A stretch of DNA of 64,000 bases. It comes from Lutibacter maritimus (GTDB lineage Bacteria; Bacteroidota; Bacteroidia; Flavobacteriales; Flavobacteriaceae). Shown here in pieces: positions 26,163-34,296 of the stretch. Every line of letters starts with the position of its first letter. Position 1 is the first letter of the stretch. The translations under genes and the position numbers were made by a program. The stretch lies in NCBI RefSeq assembly GCF_900116115.1, contig NZ_FOZP01000008.1, positions 7,501-71,500 on the forward strand, written 5' to 3'. The notes below the pieces were generated by a model. It had not been told where the DNA came from. It did no database searches and saw only the letters and a list, made by a program, of their open reading frames with translations.

Positions 26163-26981
26163 TTACCACCAAACAATAAAAATTTTCAGAACTTCTCCAT
26201 TAGGTTGTTTTACCCAACATAATGGAGAAGTTTTTTGTTCAATATAAATTGAAGCCTTTGGTAAAAAACTTTCAAAAGTTAACCAATGTACTTGTGTTTG
26301 AATTTCTTGTAACCAGTTTACTTTTTCTGGGATGTAAAACTTACATTTTGAAAAATTTGACAACTCAACGAAAGAAATAAAATATCCTTTTATACAATCT
26401 GAATTAAGTTGCTTTAGTTCTGGTGTTTTACAATTATAAGGTAAAAAAAGTTGTGCTTTAAAAAGCACTTTTTGTACAATTTCAGTTGAGTTTAAATTCA
26501 ACTTATTTAATAATTTTTTGGTATTTGTGTTGTAAAGTAATGGTAATTGCTGTTGTTGTAGTTTTGTTAATTTTTGCAACAAACTATCTCTTTTGTTTGG
26601 ACCAATAAAATGTTCAATTTCTGTTTTTCCAGTAGTTTCATCATATAAATAAAACTTGTAAACTATTTCTAAATGAATAGGGGTTTGGTTTTCTTTAATA
26701 ATAAAATCAATTTCACCAACCGTTATTTTTTCTTGTTGAATTTGAACATTCTCTGCTAAAATAGAAATAGTAATATCTTGTTTTAACTGATGCGCTACAA
26801 AACGTTCTACACGTTTACCAAGACGTAAATATTTAGGAATTTCGCCTTCAAAAATTGAAGTTGAGTTGTTTTTAATGTGAAATTGTTGTAAATCAAAAAT
26901 ATCAGCATTATTCCAAAGTGAAGGTGTGTTACAAAAACCTTCAAATTGTAATTGAATATTTTTTGAATTTAAATCTAACAA
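26163..26981 (-). CDS. DUF1853 family protein (PD-(D/E)XK nuclease-like fold)
   Basis: 272 residues. Seen: YLRLGKRVERFVAHQL, then VGEIDFII, HLEIVYKFYLYD and HFIGPNKRDSLLQKLTKL, the recognisable core of DUF1853. GEID plus E-x3-K resembles the catalytic layout of PD-(D/E)XK nucleases, but activity is not shown for the family to my knowledge. It follows coaD by 1 base, in the ddl-coaD unit. Function unknown. Confidence 0.75.
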   Translation of the reverse strand: MLDLNSKNIQLQFEGFCNTPSLWNNADIFDLQQFHIKNNSTSIFEGEIPKYLRLGKRVERFVAHQLKQDITISILAENVQIQQEKITVGEIDFIIKENQTPIHLEIVYKFYLYDETTGKTEIEHFIGPNKRDSLLQKLTKLQQQQLPLLYNTNTKKLLNKLNLNSTEIVQKVLFKAQLFLPYNCKTPELKQLNSDCIKGYFISFVELSNFSKCKFYIPEKVNWLQEIQTQVHWLTFESFLPKASIYIEQKTSPLCWVKQPNGEVLKIFIVWW

Positions 26982-26982
26982 A

Positions 26983-27438
26983 TTATTTTTTTAAAACGCT
27001 GGTTGGCACAAAACCGGTGGCATTTCCGCCATTTCTTATAATATCACGCACAATACTTGAACTAATATATGATGTTGTTGCTGAGGTTAGTAAAAATACA
27101 GTTTCTATATTAGATAGCTTTCTGTTAGTTTGTGCAATGGCTTTTTCAAACTCAAAATCAGCAGGATTTCTTAAACCTCTTAAAATAAAATCTACTTTTA
27201 ATTTTTTGCAAAAATCAATGGTTAGACCAGTATATGTTTCCACTTTTACTTTAGGTTCATTGGTATAATTTTCTTTAATAAACTGAATTCTATCTTCTAA
27301 AGAAAACATATACGATTTATCTGCATTAATACCAATTGCGATAATTATTTCATCAAATAAAGGTAATGCTCTGTTAATAATATCTACGTGTCCTAAAGTT
27401 ATTGGATCAAACGATCCTGGAAAAATTGCGCGTCTCAT
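26983..27438 (-). CDS. coaD: Phosphopantetheine adenylyltransferase
   Basis: Penultimate step of coenzyme A synthesis, 151 residues. Seen: the nucleotidyltransferase motif FPGSFDPITLGHVDII and the later SSSIVRDI segment near the C-terminus (ISxTxxR-type loop). Overlaps the ddl stop by 4 bases. Confidence 0.96.
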   Translation of the reverse strand: MRRAIFPGSFDPITLGHVDIINRALPLFDEIIIAIGINADKSYMFSLEDRIQFIKENYTNEPKVKVETYTGLTIDFCKKLKVDFILRGLRNPADFEFEKAIAQTNRKLSNIETVFLLTSATTSYISSSIVRDIIRNGGNATGFVPTSVLKK

Positions 27439-28418
27439 ATTTCAGTTTTTAATGCCATTTCAATAGCGTTATCAAAAAGTTCTGGTAAGCTTATTCCAGC
27501 TGCTGCAGCTTGTTGAGGTAAAATACTTGCAGTGGTCATTCCGGGAACGGTGTTCATTTCTAAAAAATAAGGTTCATTGTTTACTACAATGTATTCGGTT
27601 CGTGAAAATCCTGTCATATTTAAAGCAAGATATACTTTTTTTGCCGTTTCTTCTAGTTTTTTTAATAGTTGAGATTCTATGTCTGCAGGTGTAATTTCTT
27701 GTGATTTGCCTAAATATTTAGCTTCGTAATCAAAAAAATCATTTTCAGAAATTATTTCAGTAATTGGTAAAACTTTAACTGCTCCTTTATAATAAAAAAC
27801 TCCCACAGTATATTCTTTACCGTTTAAAAAAGCTTCAATTAAAATTTGCGAATCTTCTTTAAAAGCTTTTTCAATTGCAGGAAGTATTTCTTCTTTAGTT
27901 TTTACTTTTGATATTCCAAAACTTGAACCTGCGTTGTTTGGCTTTACAAAACAAGGTAAGCCAACTTTAGCAATTATTTCATCAACATTTATTGTATTAC
28001 CTTCGTCTAAATAATAAGATGTTGCAGTTTTTATGCCGTAAGGTTTTACAACGCTTAAACAGTCTCTTTTATTAAAAGTTAGTGCCATTTGATAAAATGG
28101 AGCTGATGTATGTTTTAGCCCAATTAATTTAAAATATGCCAAAATGGTTCCGTCTTCACCTGGATTACCGTGAATGGCATTAAAAACACAATCAAAATGT
28201 ATTTTTTTACCGTTTAGTTCAAAAGAAAAATCATGTTTGTTAATTGGATATTCATTAGAAAATTCATCTAAGGCAACCCATTTATCTTTTAAAATATGAA
28301 TTCTGTATGCGTTGTATTTTTCTTTTGATAAATTTTCATAAACGACATTTCCACTCTTTAAAGAAATTTCCACTTCCGAAGAGTAACCACCCATTATTAT
28401 GGCAATATTTTTTTTCAT
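27435..28418 (-). CDS. ddl: D-alanine--D-alanine ligase
   Basis: ATP-grasp enzyme that makes D-Ala-D-Ala for peptidoglycan; 327 residues. Seen: IIMGGYSSEVEISLKSG at the N-terminus, NAIHGNPGEDGTI, VKPNNAGSSFGISKV, and NTVPGMTTASILPQQAAAAG with metal-binding EMNT. First gene of ddl-coaD-DUF1853; divergent from the PASTA gene, which also concerns peptidoglycan. Confidence 0.96.
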   Translation of the reverse strand: MKKNIAIIMGGYSSEVEISLKSGNVVYENLSKEKYNAYRIHILKDKWVALDEFSNEYPINKHDFSFELNGKKIHFDCVFNAIHGNPGEDGTILAYFKLIGLKHTSAPFYQMALTFNKRDCLSVVKPYGIKTATSYYLDEGNTINVDEIIAKVGLPCFVKPNNAGSSFGISKVKTKEEILPAIEKAFKEDSQILIEAFLNGKEYTVGVFYYKGAVKVLPITEIISENDFFDYEAKYLGKSQEITPADIESQLLKKLEETAKKVYLALNMTGFSRTEYIVVNNEPYFLEMNTVPGMTTASILPQQAAAAGISLPELFDNAIEMALKTEI

Positions 28419-28551
28419 TTTATGTTAATAGCTTTAAATACAAACTTACATAAAATCTGTAAAATCTTTTAAAATATTTAAACATATTGGTTTGTATCTA
28501 AATTAATAATATAATTATTTATAAAATAAATTAGAAACCCTAATTTAGTAA

Positions 28552-28582
28552 TTTGCAAGTTGCTATTTATGAAGTATCTTTG
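28552..28582 (+). promoter_or_regulatory. Bacteroidota promoter (-33 TTTG, -7 TATCTTTG) for the PASTA-rluD unit
   Basis: TTTG at 28552-28555 and TATCTTTG at 28575-28582, spaced by 19 bases, which is the normal distance for the Bacteroidota housekeeping sigma factor. The ATG at 28603 is 20 bases downstream. Confidence 0.75.
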
Positions 28583-28602
28583 CGTAAAATTAATTTAAGA
28601 AT

Positions 28603-29208
28603 ATGAGTGTTATTCAATTTATTAAGTCAAAATCATTTTTAAAACAGCTAATTATAGCTTTGGTTGTATTTCTGATTTTTGCCGTTGCGGTGGTACAATG
28701 GTTAAAATATTCAACCAACCATAACCAAAAAATTGAAGTTCCTAATTTAGCGAAAATGAGTTTAAATGAAGTTGAAACGGTTTTAAATAATATTGATTTA
28801 AGATTTGTAATTATAGATTCGGCAAGCTTTAACCCAGATTACCCTGCCAAATCAGTAATAGAACAAAGTCCAGAAGCAGGACAGTTTGTAAAAGAAAATA
28901 GAAAAATTTATTTAACCTTAAATCCATCAAAATACCCAAATATAGAAATGCCAGAGTTGTATGGTAAAACAAAAAGACAAGCGTTATCGCAATTGTTAGC
29001 AATTGGATTTAGGGTTGATACCGCCGCAGTTTATGTAAAAGATATTGCCAAGGATGTTGTGCGAGGATTACTATTAAATGGAAATTTAATTAAAGCAGGA
29101 GATAAAATTCCTAAAAACTCATTAATTAAATTGAAATTAGGAGATGGAAATGAAGGAGAATTACAAATGGAAGATTCAGAAGAGGTTTCTGAAGAAATAG
29201 CATTTTAA
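28603..29208 (+). CDS. PASTA-domain membrane protein
   Basis: 201 residues: a short cytoplasmic N-terminus, one membrane helix (about 17-38), then periplasmic PASTA-type repeats (about 45-110 and 112-180). Each has a conserved VPNLAKMSLNEVETVL or MPELYGKTKRQALSQL start. PASTA domains bind peptidoglycan fragments. No kinase or penicillin-binding domain is attached. Located 4 bases before the rluD-like gene and divergent from ddl. Confidence 0.85.
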   Translation: MSVIQFIKSKSFLKQLIIALVVFLIFAVAVVQWLKYSTNHNQKIEVPNLAKMSLNEVETVLNNIDLRFVIIDSASFNPDYPAKSVIEQSPEAGQFVKENRKIYLTLNPSKYPNIEMPELYGKTKRQALSQLLAIGFRVDTAAVYVKDIAKDVVRGLLLNGNLIKAGDKIPKNSLIKLKLGDGNEGELQMEDSEEVSEEIAF

Positions 29209-29212
29209 ATAA

Positions 29213-30238
29213 ATGAGTGATACAGAAGAATTAGTTGATCAGGAAGAATTTTACGAGCATTTTAAATATGTTGCAAATGTAGGGCAAGTGCCTTTGCGTG
29301 TAGATAAATTTTTAATGAATTTTATTGAAAACGCAACACGAAATAAAGTACAGCAAGCAGCCAGAGCAGGAAATGTTTTAGTTAATGACATTCCTGTAAA
29401 ACCAAATTATAAGGTAAAACCTAAAGATGTTGTAAGAGTTGTATTAGCTCATCCACCGCATGAAAATTTATTAGTTGCTGAAGATATTCCTTTAGATATT
29501 ATTTTTGAGGACAATGAGGTAATTGTTGTAAATAAACCACCTGGAATGGTAGTACATCCTGGACATGGAAATTATAGCGGAACTTTGGTAAATGGTTTAA
29601 TTCACCATATAGAAAATTTACCAACCAACTCTAATGAAAGGCCAGGGTTAGTACATAGAATTGATAAAGATACTAGCGGATTATTAGTGGTTGCTAAAAC
29701 AGAATTTGCCATGGCGCATTTATCGAAACAATTTTTTGACCGAACTACTGAACGCTTATATTACGCATTAGTTTGGGGAAATATTGAAGAAGATGAAGGT
29801 AGAATTGAAGGGAATATTGGTCGAAGTTTAAAAAATCGTTTACAAATGGATGTTTTTCCTGATGGCGATTTTGGAAAGCCAGCAATTACACATTTTAAAG
29901 TAATAGAGCGTTTTAACTATGTTACTTTGGTGCAATGTAAATTAGAAACCGGTAGAACGCATCAAATTAGAGCACATTTTAAACATATTGGACATACACT
30001 TTTTAATGATGAGCGCTATGGTGGAAATGCCGTTTTAAAAGGAACTACTTTTACAAAATACAAACAATTTGTAGAAAACTGTTTTAAAGCATTACCACGC
30101 CAAGCACTGCATGCAAAAACGTTAGGTTTTGAACATCCAACAACTAAAGAATTTTTAAGATTTAATTCTGAAATTCCACATGACATGGTAGATTGTTTAG
30201 AAAAATGGAGAACTTATACAATAAATCAGCCTGATTAA
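29213..30238 (+). CDS. Large-subunit pseudouridine synthase, RluD-like
   Basis: 341 residues. Seen: N-terminal S4 RNA-binding domain (RVDKFLMNFIENATRNKVQQAARAG region), the catalytic motif HRIDKDTSGLLVVAKT with the nucleophilic Asp, and CKLETGRTHQIRAHFKHIGH. This is the RluA/RluD family; RluD-type modification of 23S helix 69 is the most likely role. Confidence 0.92.
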   Translation: MSDTEELVDQEEFYEHFKYVANVGQVPLRVDKFLMNFIENATRNKVQQAARAGNVLVNDIPVKPNYKVKPKDVVRVVLAHPPHENLLVAEDIPLDIIFEDNEVIVVNKPPGMVVHPGHGNYSGTLVNGLIHHIENLPTNSNERPGLVHRIDKDTSGLLVVAKTEFAMAHLSKQFFDRTTERLYYALVWGNIEEDEGRIEGNIGRSLKNRLQMDVFPDGDFGKPAITHFKVIERFNYVTLVQCKLETGRTHQIRAHFKHIGHTLFNDERYGGNAVLKGTTFTKYKQFVENCFKALPRQALHAKTLGFEHPTTKEFLRFNSEIPHDMVDCLEKWRTYTINQPD

Positions 30239-30239
30239 A

Positions 30240-30875
30240 ATGGAAAAGTTTGATATTGAAAATTGGATTAGAAAACCACAATTTGATTTCTTTAAAACTT
30301 ACGAAGATCCTTTTTTTAACATTACATCAACTATTGAAGTAACCAATTTATACAATTATTGTAAAAAACATAATTTATCATTTTCATTAGCGTGTATTTA
30401 TGTAGCAATTAAATGTATTAATGAAATTCAAGAATTTAAATTACGTATTTTTAATGATGAAATTTATTTATTTAATACTGTTGAAATTGGCTCAACAATA
30501 TTAAATGATGACAATACATTTTCATTCTGTTATTTTAAAAATAAATCGTCCATATTTGAGTTTAATACTCAAGGAAAAGAAGTAATTGAAAACCATAAAA
30601 AAGGAAATGTTTTTGAACCAAAAGAAGATTTGTTAGCAATAATACATTGTTCAACAATACCTTGGATATCTTTTACAGGAATTAAAAATGCCAGAAAAGG
30701 AGATGAAGCTAAACATGGAATTCCTAAAATAATATTTGGCAAAGTATTTGAAGAAAATAATATAAAAAAAATTCCATTTTCGGTTGAAGCACATCACGCC
30801 TTGTTGGATGGTTTTCATGTAGCTTTACTATTTAAAAAAATGCAGAATTTTATAAATAAATTAAGTGAAATTTAA
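30240..30875 (+). CDS. Chloramphenicol acetyltransferase-like (CAT type A fold)
   Basis: 211 residues, the size of classical trimeric CAT. Seen: HHALLDGFHV, which holds the catalytic His186 and structural Asp190 of HHxxxDG, and PWISFTG, which holds the oxyanion-hole serine (Ser144). It starts 1 base after the rluD-like stop and is followed by yaaA after 15 bases, so it sits inside a housekeeping unit with matching composition, not in a resistance cassette. Whether it acetylates chloramphenicol is not known. Confidence 0.85.
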   Translation: MEKFDIENWIRKPQFDFFKTYEDPFFNITSTIEVTNLYNYCKKHNLSFSLACIYVAIKCINEIQEFKLRIFNDEIYLFNTVEIGSTILNDDNTFSFCYFKNKSSIFEFNTQGKEVIENHKKGNVFEPKEDLLAIIHCSTIPWISFTGIKNARKGDEAKHGIPKIIFGKVFEENNIKKIPFSVEAHHALLDGFHVALLFKKMQNFINKLSEI

Positions 30876-30890
30876 AGTAAAAAAAATAAA

Positions 30891-31649
30891 ATGAAAATAG
30901 TAATATCACCAGCAAAATCTTTAGATTTTGAAACACAATTGCCAACTAATAAACACACACAAGGAGTTTTTTTAGAGGAAGCAGCCAAAATAAATACTGT
31001 ATTAAAAAAGAAAACACCTAAAAAATTAAGTGAATTAATGAATATTTCTGCAAATTTAGGTGAATTAAACTGGCAACGAAATCAAAATTGGCAATTACCT
31101 TTTACTTTAGAAAACGCTCGTCAGGCAATTTATGCTTTTAAAGGTGATGTTTATATTGGTTTAGATGCTTATTCTTTATCACATTTAAAATTAGATGAAC
31201 TTCAAAATAAATTAAGAATTCTATCAGGCCAGTATGGTTTGTTAAAACCATTAGATTTAATTCAGCCATACAGATTAGAGATGGGAACAAAATTAACAAT
31301 TGGTGTTAAAAAAGATTTATATCAGTTTTGGGATAAAAAAATTACCAATCAATTAAATCAAGAATTGGTTGAGAATGAGCTTTTTATTAACTTAGCAAGT
31401 AATGAGTATTTTAAAGTGATAAAACCAACGTTATTAAAAGCAAAAATTATAACACCGGTTTTTAAAGATTATAAAAATGGGAAACTAAAAATAATAAGTT
31501 TTTTTGCCAAAAAAGCTAGAGGTTTAATGGTAAGATATATTATAGATAATTCAATTGAAAATATTGAAGATTTAAAAGGGTTTGATTATGAAGGTTATGC
31601 TTTCGATTCAAATTTATCTTCTGAAAATGAGTTAGTTTTTACAAGATAA
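30891..31649 (+). CDS. yaaA: YaaA-family peroxide stress protein
   Basis: 252 residues of the YaaA (DUF328) family, which in E. coli lowers free iron and DNA damage under peroxide. Seen: the N-terminal ISPAKSLDF, the central AIYAFKGDVYIGLDA and ILSGQYGLLKPLDLIQPYRLEMGT, and the C-terminal KARGLMVRYII with NFDYEGYAFD-like GFDYEGYAFD. Last gene of the unit starting at the PASTA gene. Confidence 0.93.
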   Translation: MKIVISPAKSLDFETQLPTNKHTQGVFLEEAAKINTVLKKKTPKKLSELMNISANLGELNWQRNQNWQLPFTLENARQAIYAFKGDVYIGLDAYSLSHLKLDELQNKLRILSGQYGLLKPLDLIQPYRLEMGTKLTIGVKKDLYQFWDKKITNQLNQELVENELFINLASNEYFKVIKPTLLKAKIITPVFKDYKNGKLKIISFFAKKARGLMVRYIIDNSIENIEDLKGFDYEGYAFDSNLSSENELVFTR

Positions 31650-31970
31650 ATTTATATTTTTTTAAGTTTGTATTGATTTTTTATATATGTTTGTCACGTG
31701 TTTTTGTAAACATTTAAAAAGGAGATACATAAAAATCATAATATTTTGGTTTTTAGACTTTTAAGATAATAAATTTAATAATATATAACCACGAAGATTA
31801 AAAGATTTAATGACTTCTTTTAACTACATTTTAAAGTTCTACAACCCATTAAAAGTTGTAAGGTTTAAAAAAACTTATTTAGTGATAAGGGTATAGGTTG
31901 AACCTCACTTTAAAAACTTAATAAAAGCCTTAACTGGCTGCGTTATTAAATGTTAAATTAAAAATACTAA
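31650..31970 (+). promoter_or_regulatory. Gene-free 321-base leader upstream of speA
   Basis: No coding potential seen. A -7 box TATGTTTG lies at 31686-31693, so a transcript from it would have an untranslated leader of about 270 bases. Within it are small inverted repeats: 31840-31860 (6 bp), 31874-31889 (5 bp), the palindrome AGGTTGAACCT at 31895-31905, and AGCC/GGCT at 31926-31939. A stretch AACCACGAAGA (near 31788) recalls a widespread intergenic repeat motif. A GGAGA at 31721-31725 has no start codon after it. A regulatory RNA is possible but unproven. Confidence 0.4.
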
Positions 31971-33368
31971 ATGAATACAAAATATATTGATTTAATAAAT
32001 CAAACATTCGATTTTCCTCAAGAAGAATTTAAAATAGATTCCAATAAAAACCTACATTTTCATGATATTGATACCATGAAATTAGCTGAAGAATTTGGAA
32101 CGCCTTTAAAATTTACATACTTACCAAAAATTAGTCAAAATATTCAAAATGCTAAATCAATGTTCGAAAGAGCAATGAAAAAGCATAAATTTAAGGCTAA
32201 ATATCATTATTGTTATTGTACAAAAAGTTCCCACTTTAAACATGTTTTAGATGAAGCTTTAAAAAATGATATTCATATTGAAACGTCATCAGCTTTTGAT
32301 ATTGATATTGTTGAAAATTTGAAAAGGGAAGGAAGTATTACAGACAAAACTTTTGTATTATGTAATGGCTTTAAAAGAGAAGAATATATTTCAAAAATTC
32401 AAAATTTAATTAATAATGGGCATAAAAATTGTATTCCTATTATAGATAATTATGAAGAAATTGGTTTATTAACAGAAGGTGTTAAGAAAAAAATTAATAT
32501 TGGAATAAGAATTGCTTCTGAAGAAGAACCAAAATTTGAATTTTACACATCTCGACTTGGAATTGGATATAAAAATATTGTAGATTTTTACAGACGAGAA
32601 GTTAAAGAAAACAACAAAGTGAACTTAAAAATGTTACATTTCTTTATCAATACAGGTATAAAAGACAATGCCTATTATTGGAATGAGTTAAGTAAGTGTA
32701 TGAAAGTTTACATAAGTTTAAAACGTATTTGTCCATCATTAGACAGTTTAAATATTGGTGGAGGATTTCCAATTAAAAACTCATTAGGCTTTAATTACGA
32801 TTATGAATATATGGTTGATGAAATCATCTGTCAAATTAAAGATGCTTGTGAAGATGCTGAAGTACAAGTTCCACATATTTTTACCGAATTTGGTAGTTAC
32901 ACCGTAGGTGAAAGTGGCGGAGCAATATACAAAGTATTATACCAAAAGAAACAAAATGATAGAGAGCGATGGAATATGATTAATTCATCGTTTATTACAA
33001 CATTACCAGATAGTTGGGCTATAAATAAACGATTTATTTTATTACCTTTAAATCGTTGGAACGATGTTTATGAAAGAGTTTTATTAGGAGGTTTAACCTG
33101 TGATAGTGATGATTATTACAACTCCGAACAACATATAAACGCCATTTATTTACCAGCATACAAAGAAGAAAAACCATTATATTTAGGTTTTTTCAATACT
33201 GGTGCATATCAAGAATCAATAGGTGGTTATGGAGGGCTACAGCACTGTTTAATTCCACAACCAAAACACGTGATAATATCAAAGAATAACGAAGGAAAAT
33301 TAGAATATAAAGTATTTAAAGAAAAACAAACAGCAAGCGACTTTTTAAAGATATTAGGTTATGAATAA
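31971..33368 (+). CDS. speA: Arginine decarboxylase, Bacteroidota type
   Basis: PLP enzyme of the alanine-racemase fold (group IV) that converts arginine to agmatine; 465 residues, shorter than the proteobacterial enzyme. Seen: YCTKSSHF with the PLP lysine (Lys85), IETSSAFDIDIV, IGGGFPIKNS (phosphate loop), FTEFGSYTVGESG, and GLTCDSDDYYN with the second active-site Cys and Asp. The active site therefore looks intact. The last 8 bases overlap the next gene, so translation is coupled. Confidence 0.92.
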   Translation: MNTKYIDLINQTFDFPQEEFKIDSNKNLHFHDIDTMKLAEEFGTPLKFTYLPKISQNIQNAKSMFERAMKKHKFKAKYHYCYCTKSSHFKHVLDEALKNDIHIETSSAFDIDIVENLKREGSITDKTFVLCNGFKREEYISKIQNLINNGHKNCIPIIDNYEEIGLLTEGVKKKINIGIRIASEEEPKFEFYTSRLGIGYKNIVDFYRREVKENNKVNLKMLHFFINTGIKDNAYYWNELSKCMKVYISLKRICPSLDSLNIGGGFPIKNSLGFNYDYEYMVDEIICQIKDACEDAEVQVPHIFTEFGSYTVGESGGAIYKVLYQKKQNDRERWNMINSSFITTLPDSWAINKRFILLPLNRWNDVYERVLLGGLTCDSDDYYNSEQHINAIYLPAYKEEKPLYLGFFNTGAYQESIGGYGGLQHCLIPQPKHVIISKNNEGKLEYKVFKEKQTASDFLKILGYE

Positions 33369-34296
33369 AAGAACTTACGCAGGAATACCTGAAAAATATG
33401 CGAAATTAGATACATCTAAAGTTGTATTAATTCCTGTTCCTTTTGATGGAACAATTAATTGGCAAAAAGGAGCCGTTAATGGTCCAAAAGCTTTTTTAGA
33501 TGCATCAGAAAATATGGAATTGTATGACATAGAAACTGATTCTGAAGTATATAAAAATGGAATATTTTTAGCAGACGACGTAATTGAAACTGCTTCAGCC
33601 GAAAAAATGGTTAGATCAGTACATGCTACAACAAAAGAATACATCAGAAAAAATAAATTTGTAACATTAGTTGGAGGAGAACATTCTATATCGATAGGCT
33701 CAATTAGAGCTTTTAATGAATGTTTTGATAATTTAACGGTAGTTCATGTTGGAGCGCATGCGAATGTTAGAACAGAGTTTGAAGGTACGCAATACCATAA
33801 TGCTTGTGCACTTTCAGATGCAAGTCAATCAACAAATTTAATTCAAATTGGTATTCGTAGTATGGATACTATTGAAAAAACAATTGTTGATGAAGATAAA
33901 ACATTTTATGCACATGAAATGGTTACCGATGACTATTGGATGGAAAATGCTATTGATTTAATGACAAACAATGTTTTCTTATCATTCAATTTAAACGCAT
34001 TAGATATGTCATTAGTAAGATCTACTAGTTACCCAGAACCTGGCGGATTATTTTGGTATGAAACACTAGAATTTCTTCAAAAATTATTTAAAGAAAAAAA
34101 TGTTGTTGGTATAGATTTAACAGATCTTTGTCCAAACGACAACGATAAAGCTTCAAATTATTTAGCTTCAAAACTTTACTACAAAATGTTAAGTTATAAG
34201 TTTGATAATGCTGATGAAGATGATTATGAAAACGAAAGTGGTTTTTCGGAGCCAAATAATAAAACATCAAAATTCCAAGACGAAGATTATGAGTAA
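33361..34296 (+). CDS. Agmatinase-family protein with replaced metal ligands (probable pseudoenzyme)
   Basis: 311 residues with the full ureohydrolase fold and no frameshift: LIPVPFDGT, GGEHSISIG, LIQIGIRSMD, YPEPGGLFWYE and LCPND are all present. Of the six manganese ligands, His108 (GGEHS) and His133 remain. The family motif DAHAD reads GAHAN (Gly131, Asn135) and FDxDxLDP reads FNLNALDM (Asn210, Asn212). A catalytic Glu position near the C-terminus reads Asp255. The C-terminus has an acidic extension. Agmatine hydrolysis is therefore unlikely. It overlaps speA and the next gene by 8 bases each. A regulatory or scaffold role is inference. Confidence 0.85.
   Translation: MNKRTYAGIPEKYAKLDTSKVVLIPVPFDGTINWQKGAVNGPKAFLDASENMELYDIETDSEVYKNGIFLADDVIETASAEKMVRSVHATTKEYIRKNKFVTLVGGEHSISIGSIRAFNECFDNLTVVHVGAHANVRTEFEGTQYHNACALSDASQSTNLIQIGIRSMDTIEKTIVDEDKTFYAHEMVTDDYWMENAIDLMTNNVFLSFNLNALDMSLVRSTSYPEPGGLFWYETLEFLQKLFKEKNVVGIDLTDLCPNDNDKASNYLASKLYYKMLSYKFDNADEDDYENESGFSEPNNKTSKFQDEDYE

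Noticed and set aside
31719-31760. Possible short leader peptide in the speA leader after GGAGA
   Set aside because: No ATG or GTG at a suitable distance; the next TTG is too far and opens only an 8-codon frame.
34202-34288. 29-residue Met/Lys-rich extension of the deoxyhypusine-synthase-like gene
   Set aside because: Reads the acidic tail of the upstream gene in another frame; ATG 34289 gives the conserved N-terminus.
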